16,341 bases of DNA. Origin: Spirochaeta sp. GTDB lineage: Bacteria > Spirochaetota > Spirochaetia > Sphaerochaetales > Sphaerochaetaceae. Location of the stretch: contig JAIMZO010000011.1 of NCBI GenBank assembly GCA_020054965.1, positions 1 through 16,341 of the forward strand, given 5' to 3'. The position numbers and the translations under genes are program-made. How positions within the stretch are numbered: the first letter of the stretch is position 1; each line of letters starts with the position of its first letter. Positions 12,706 to 16,341 of this stretch are shown piece after piece. The notes below the pieces were generated by a model. The model saw nothing but the letters and a program-made list of their open reading frames with translations, was not told where the DNA came from and did no database searches.

Positions 12706-13917
12706 ATGGGCAATACACGTACAACCCGTCCTCCTGTGGCGGGTTTTTCCTTGTACAGGGGTCTGGAGAAGAATGTTTATATCCTGTTCATCATCCGAAT
12801 CATCAACAGGTTCGGGGATTTTGTGCAGTTGCTCCTGGTCCTTATTCTCACCGGTAAGCTTGGCCTCTCCCCGGCACAAGCTGGATTTTTTGTCTCATTC
12901 AGTGTTATAGCAACCATGGTTGGCCAGTTCTCCAGTGGGTATATTGCTGACCGATGGGGAAGAAAGACTCCACTGGTAATCTGTCAGGCTGTGGTCAGTC
13001 TCTCATATCTTGCAAGTGCTGTGATGTTTGGTTCATTTCCTCATCTGGTACCGTACCTGATCCTTCTCTCCAGTCCCTTCCGTGGAGGGACCGCTCCCCT
13101 CACCAATACCATGGTTGCTGATTTCAGCCCGAGCGACCAACTCTCCCGGTCGTTCAGTCTTCTCTATCTGGGGACGAACATTGGAGTGGCCCTTGGTCCT
13201 GTTGCAGCTTCCTTTCTCTATGCACGTTCGATCGTGTTGCTCTTTTTATTCTCCTCTTTCCTGATTTTCCTCTCTACACTCCTGTTATTGCGTGGAATCG
13301 CGAAGAGTGAAATCCACTATACCAAGGAAACTGCTACCATTGCCAAGAAGCTGCGGATGCCTCCCCTCTTGATACTCTTTTTCATATTGTTTGCCCTCTA
13401 CGGTCTTGCCTATGCGCAGAACACCTTCACATTGCCTCTTCAGTTTGCTTCCTTGTATGGGGAAGTGCTTGGGTCGAGTCGGTATGCGTTGTTGATGACG
13501 GTAAATGCAGTAACTGTGTTGGTTGCAACGGCTTTCCTTACCACATGGACGCATAGACTGGGCCAACTGTTTTCCATGGCGCTTGCCATGGTATTCTATG
13601 TGGTCGGGTATGGGATGTATGCTGTTTGTACTGTCTTTCCCCTACTCCTGGTCGCAACATGTATCTGGACCTTTGGGGAGATCCTGATGGCAACCAATGC
13701 CAATGTGTTTGTGAATGCCTATGCGCCTCCCTCTCTTCGTTCACGGTGCAACTCATCGCTTACGATTGCATCCAGTTTGGGGCACTCCATTGCCCCAATA
13801 GGTGGAGGATTGTTGCTGGCAGTGAGCGGATATGCCCAGCTCTGGGGTATATCCGCTGGGCTTTGTTTTCTCCTTGGGTGCGGTTATATTGCACTAAATA
13901 AATACTTGAAGAGATGA
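12706..13917 (+). CDS. Major facilitator superfamily transporter
   Basis: This 403-residue inner-membrane protein has about 12 hydrophobic segments. The signature loop between segments 2 and 3, GYIADRWGRK (78-87), marks the major facilitator superfamily and resembles drug:proton antiporters of the DHA1 group. Substrate and direction cannot be read from sequence. Other visible features are SSPFRGGTAPLTNTMVADFSP (segment 4 region) and a central loop near TKETATIAKKLRMPP that joins the two halves. The start at 12706 follows a near-perfect AGGAGG (12690-12695) after a 10-bp gap. The gene lies 45 bp after nrdJ with no clear terminator between, so it may be cotranscribed, although no functional link to ribonucleotide reduction is known to me. 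A terminator-like stem lies within its first 15 codons. Confidence 0.9.
   Translation: MGNTRTTRPPVAGFSLYRGLEKNVYILFIIRIINRFGDFVQLLLVLILTGKLGLSPAQAGFFVSFSVIATMVGQFSSGYIADRWGRKTPLVICQAVVSLSYLASAVMFGSFPHLVPYLILLSSPFRGGTAPLTNTMVADFSPSDQLSRSFSLLYLGTNIGVALGPVAASFLYARSIVLLFLFSSFLIFLSTLLLLRGIAKSEIHYTKETATIAKKLRMPPLLILFFILFALYGLAYAQNTFTLPLQFASLYGEVLGSSRYALLMTVNAVTVLVATAFLTTWTHRLGQLFSMALAMVFYVVGYGMYAVCTVFPLLLVATCIWTFGEILMATNANVFVNAYAPPSLRSRCNSSLTIASSLGHSIAPIGGGLLLAVSGYAQLWGISAGLCFLLGCGYIALNKYLKR
12723..12748 (+). terminator. Terminator-like hairpin inside the MFS 5' coding region
   Basis: AACCCG (12723-12728) pairs exactly with CGGGTT (12740-12745) over an 11-nt loop, and the T run continues to 12748. 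It sits in codons 6-15 of the MFS gene, about 65-90 bases after the nrdJ stop. It could act as the nrdJ terminator, an attenuator, or nothing at all. The stem is only 6 bp. Confidence 0.35.
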
Positions 13918-13944
13918 TATATAACTAAAAAATGGAAATCAATC

Positions 13945-13974
13945 CTGATAAGGTTGCAAACGATTCCTTATTGG
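13945..13974 (+). promoter_or_regulatory. Stem-loop downstream of the MFS gene
   Basis: ATAAGG (13948-13953) pairs with CCTTAT (13966-13971) and three weaker pairs extend the base to 13945 and 13974, over a 12-nt loop. It lies 18 bp upstream of the terminator and has no T run of its own. Confidence 0.35.
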
Positions 13975-13991
13975 TTTAAGATTGGAATCTG

Positions 13992-14016
13992 AAAAAATCT
14001 GGTTGGATTTTTTTTT
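13992..14016 (+). terminator. Intrinsic terminator between the MFS gene and nifJ
   Basis: AAAAAATC (13992-13999) pairs exactly with GATTTTTT (14006-14013) over a 6-nt loop, and the T run continues to 14016. The stem is mostly A-T pairs, so it may be weak. The A run before the stem could also serve terminators on the other strand. Confidence 0.6.
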
Positions 14017-14029
14017 GTTCTCGCAAAGG

Positions 14030-14048
14030 GTAGCCCACTCAGGGTTAC
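14030..14048 (+). promoter_or_regulatory. Leader stem-loop upstream of nifJ
   Basis: GTAGCCC (14030-14036) pairs with GGGTTAC (14042-14048) over a 5-nt loop, with one G-T wobble. The GGGTTAC sequence recurs at 14094-14100 in the nifJ coding start, and GTAAC (14082-14086) could pair with either copy. No confident -35/-10 pair is visible between the terminator and nifJ. Confidence 0.35.
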
Positions 14049-14077
14049 ATCAAATACTGTTTTTATGGAGTGTCAAA

Positions 14078-16341
14078 ATGGGTAACAAAAAAAGGGTTAC
14101 TATTGACGGAAACACCGCTGCCGCGCATATTGCCTATGCCTTCAGTGAAGTAGCCGCAATCTATCCGATCACCCCGTCCTCCCCGATGGGAGAGTTCGCG
14201 GATTCTTGGTCCAGTACTGGGCGTAAGAACCTTTGGGGTAAGAGGGTAGAAATCATGGAGATGCAGTCTGAGGCTGGTGCGGCTGGTGCCGTTCATGGTG
14301 CTCTCGCTGCTGGTGCTTTGACCACCACGTTTACTGCAAGCCAGGGATTGCTTCTGATGATCCCGAACATGCACAAGATTGCTGGTGAGATGACACCAAC
14401 CGTCTTCCACGTGTCTGCAAGATCCCTTGCTGCACAGTCTCTCTCAATCTTTGGTGACCACTCCGATGTCATGTCCTGCCGCAATACCGGCTTTGCCATG
14501 ACCTGTGCAAACAATGTACAGGAGACCATGGACATGGCCTTGGTCGCACACTTGGCTACACTTGAGTCCCAGGTTCCCTTTCTCAGCTTCTTTGATGGTT
14601 TCAGGACTTCACACGAGTTGCAGAAGGTCGAGGAAATTTCTTATGAAGACATCAAGCCGTTGATCAAGGAAGAGTACATTCGCCGCTTCCGTGAAAGAGC
14701 AATGCGCCCGGAAAAGCCAAGGCTGAAGGTCGCAGCCCAGAACGAAGATGTCTATTTCCAGGGTCGTGAGACGGTCAACAAGTACTACGATGTACTGCCT
14801 GGGATCGTCCAGAAGTACATGGATGAAGTCGAGAAGCTTACCGGTAGGGCATACCACCTCTTCGACTATGTTGGGGCAGAAGATGCAACTGATGTAGTGG
14901 TTATCATGGGTTCCGGTGCCGATACCATGGAGTGGGCCAGTGATTACATCAACAAGAAGGGTGGCAAGACCGGTGTTCTCAAGGTTCGCCTCTATCGTCC
15001 GTTCAGTGCGAAGCACTTCCTGGAAGCTCTTCCCTCTTCTGTGAAGCGTATTGCAGTCCTTGATCGCACCAAGGAGCCTGGCTCCCTCGGTGAGCCACTC
15101 TACCAGGATGTCATCACTGCTCTCAGCCAGATGGATAAGAGCGATATCAAGGTATACGGTGGCCGGTACGGTCTTTCCAGCAAGGACTTCACTCCTTCCC
15201 ACGCAAAGGCTGTCTTTGATCACCTTGCAGGCAAGCCGTTCCACAACTTCACCGTTGGTATCAATGACGATGTAACCAAGAGATCTATTCCTGTACAGGA
15301 CATGATTGATGTTTCTCCAGAGGGTGTGGTTTCCTGCATGTTCTGGGGTCTTGGTTCCGATGGTACCGTTGGTGCAAACAAGAACTCGATCAAGATCATT
15401 GGTGACAACACCGATCTTAATGCTCAGGCATACTTCTCTTACGATTCGAAGAAGAGCGGCGGTATCACCGTCAGTCACCTTCGCTTTGGCAAGGGGAAAC
15501 TGACCATGCCGTGGTTGATCGACCATGCTGACTTTGTCGCTTGTCACAACCCTGCTTATATCGGTCGCTATGACATGCTCGCTCCTCTCAAGAAGGGTGG
15601 GGTGTTCTTGCTCAATAGCCAGATCTCATCCGATGAGATTTTCGAGCACCTGACCCGTGAGATGCAGGAACAGATCATCGAGAAGAAGATCCGTTTCTAC
15701 AACATCAATGCACTTGAGATTGCAGAGAAAGCAGGTCTTGGTACCCGTATCAATACCGTTATGCAGGCTGCATTCTTCAAGATCAGCCAGGTTCTTCCTG
15801 AGACCGAGGCCATTGACTTGGTCAAGCAGTACATCAAGAAGACCTTCCTCAAGAAGGGCGAGGAAATCGTCAAGAAAAACTGGGCAGCAGTTGATGGTGC
15901 CAGTGAGGCTCTTCATGAGGTTGCTATTCCTGAGAAGATCACCAAGAGCTATGAACCGGCTCGCTTGATCCCTGAGGATGCCGGTGACTACGCAAAAGAC
16001 ATCATAGAACCCATCATGCACCTCAAGGGCAATGATATTCCTGTTTCCAAGATGTCTTTCGATGGAAGCCTGCCTACCGCTACCGCAAAGTTCGAGAAGC
16101 GTGGTGTTGCTCCCTTTGTTCCCCACTGGATTGCCGAGAATTGTATTCAGTGTAACCAGTGTGTACAGTCCTGCCCGCACGCAGCAATCAGGGCAAAGCA
16201 GATTGAACCAAAGCATTTGGAAGGCGCTCCAGAATCATTCAACGTATTGAAGTCCAATACCAAGAATGACAAGGACCTCCAGTTCAAGATTCAGGTATAT
16301 ACCGAAGATTGTCAGGGTTGTGGTGTCTGTATTGAGACCTG
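14078..16341 (+). CDS. nifJ: Pyruvate:ferredoxin (flavodoxin) oxidoreductase, 5' part
   Basis: PFOR splits pyruvate with CoA to acetyl-CoA, CO2 and reduced ferredoxin, the central step of anaerobic sugar fermentation. The window holds the first 754 codons and the frame is open at the right edge; full-length single-chain enzymes have about 1,170-1,200 residues. Domains run in the usual order: N-terminal alpha domain with IYPITPSSPMGEFAD (residues 23-37), domain II with VVVIMGSGADTMEWAS (about 272-287), gamma domain with GTVGANKNSIKIIGDN, the EKR domain with KFEKRG before the ferredoxin part, and the ferredoxin domain with the first 4Fe-4S cluster at Cys689, 692, 695 and 699. The second cluster starts at Cys745, 748 and 751, just before the edge. 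The thiamine-binding beta domain is outside the window. GGAG at 14067-14070 lies 7 bp before the ATG. Confidence 0.96.
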   Translation, partial: MGNKKRVTIDGNTAAAHIAYAFSEVAAIYPITPSSPMGEFADSWSSTGRKNLWGKRVEIMEMQSEAGAAGAVHGALAAGALTTTFTASQGLLLMIPNMHKIAGEMTPTVFHVSARSLAAQSLSIFGDHSDVMSCRNTGFAMTCANNVQETMDMALVAHLATLESQVPFLSFFDGFRTSHELQKVEEISYEDIKPLIKEEYIRRFRERAMRPEKPRLKVAAQNEDVYFQGRETVNKYYDVLPGIVQKYMDEVEKLTGRAYHLFDYVGAEDATDVVVIMGSGADTMEWASDYINKKGGKTGVLKVRLYRPFSAKHFLEALPSSVKRIAVLDRTKEPGSLGEPLYQDVITALSQMDKSDIKVYGGRYGLSSKDFTPSHAKAVFDHLAGKPFHNFTVGINDDVTKRSIPVQDMIDVSPEGVVSCMFWGLGSDGTVGANKNSIKIIGDNTDLNAQAYFSYDSKKSGGITVSHLRFGKGKLTMPWLIDHADFVACHNPAYIGRYDMLAPLKKGGVFLLNSQISSDEIFEHLTREMQEQIIEKKIRFYNINALEIAEKAGLGTRINTVMQAAFFKISQVLPETEAIDLVKQYIKKTFLKKGEEIVKKNWAAVDGASEALHEVAIPEKITKSYEPARLIPEDAGDYAKDIIEPIMHLKGNDIPVSKMSFDGSLPTATAKFEKRGVAPFVPHWIAENCIQCNQCVQSCPHAAIRAKQIEPKHLEGAPESFNVLKSNTKNDKDLQFKIQVYTEDCQGCGVCIET

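Noticed and set aside
14609..15547. Minus-strand open frame of 312 codons inside nifJ, with a second at 15626-16216
   Set aside because: Both are antisense to conserved PFOR domains and show no protein-family features; they are shadows of the + strand reading frame.
1..16341. Insertion sequences, prophage, CRISPR or defence system
   Set aside because: No transposase, integrase, direct repeat array, tRNA-flanked island or composition break is visible; all long genes are metabolic, transport or regulatory.

Overview
The window looks like an ordinary chromosomal stretch from an anaerobic, fermentative spirochaete. My best guess is Sphaerochaeta or a close relative. This rests on the gene set (TRAP uptake, B12-dependent class II ribonucleotide reductase, pyruvate:ferredoxin oxidoreductase, E. 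coli-type glutamate dehydrogenase), the moderate GC content and the style of the exported binding protein. No rRNA, mobile element or CRISPR array is present, so the assignment is an inference.

Region 1 (1-5170, + strand) is a catabolic operon. In order it holds the end of a split transketolase (C-terminal subunit), a complete three-part TRAP transporter (dctP, dctQ, dctM), a divergent transaldolase, a one-domain cupin, and an FCD-type GntR regulator. Spacing is tight: dctQ/dctM overlap by 4 bp and transaldolase/cupin by 1 bp. The plausible reading is import of an acidic substrate and its breakdown by C2/C3 transfers. The substrate is not identifiable from sequence. The transaldolase keeps the Schiff-base lysine but has changed several partner residues. 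The regulator has its own candidate promoter with a 14-bp palindrome over the -10 and start region. Stem-loops lie on both sides of dctP.

Region 2 (5167-8160, - strand) is one 997-residue protein that joins two receiver-like domains to a pyruvate-phosphate-dikinase-type ATP-grasp domain, without the usual phosphohistidine and PEP-binding domains. Its stop codon overlaps that of the convergent GntR gene.

Region 3 (8161-9734) is an AT-rich divergent promoter region followed by NADP-type glutamate dehydrogenase (gdhA) and a good intrinsic terminator.

Region 4 (9735-12660) begins with a gene-free stretch of about 430 bp. It carries two NrdR-box-like palindromes over a candidate promoter and a leader hairpin, and leads into class II ribonucleotide reductase (nrdJ).

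Region 5 (12661-16341) holds an MFS transporter whose ribosome binding site can be masked by two competing pairings, a terminator, and the first 754 codons of pyruvate:ferredoxin oxidoreductase (nifJ), which runs off the window. Regions 2-5 are mostly core metabolism. The most unusual items are the divergent transaldolase operon and the receiver/ATP-grasp fusion.
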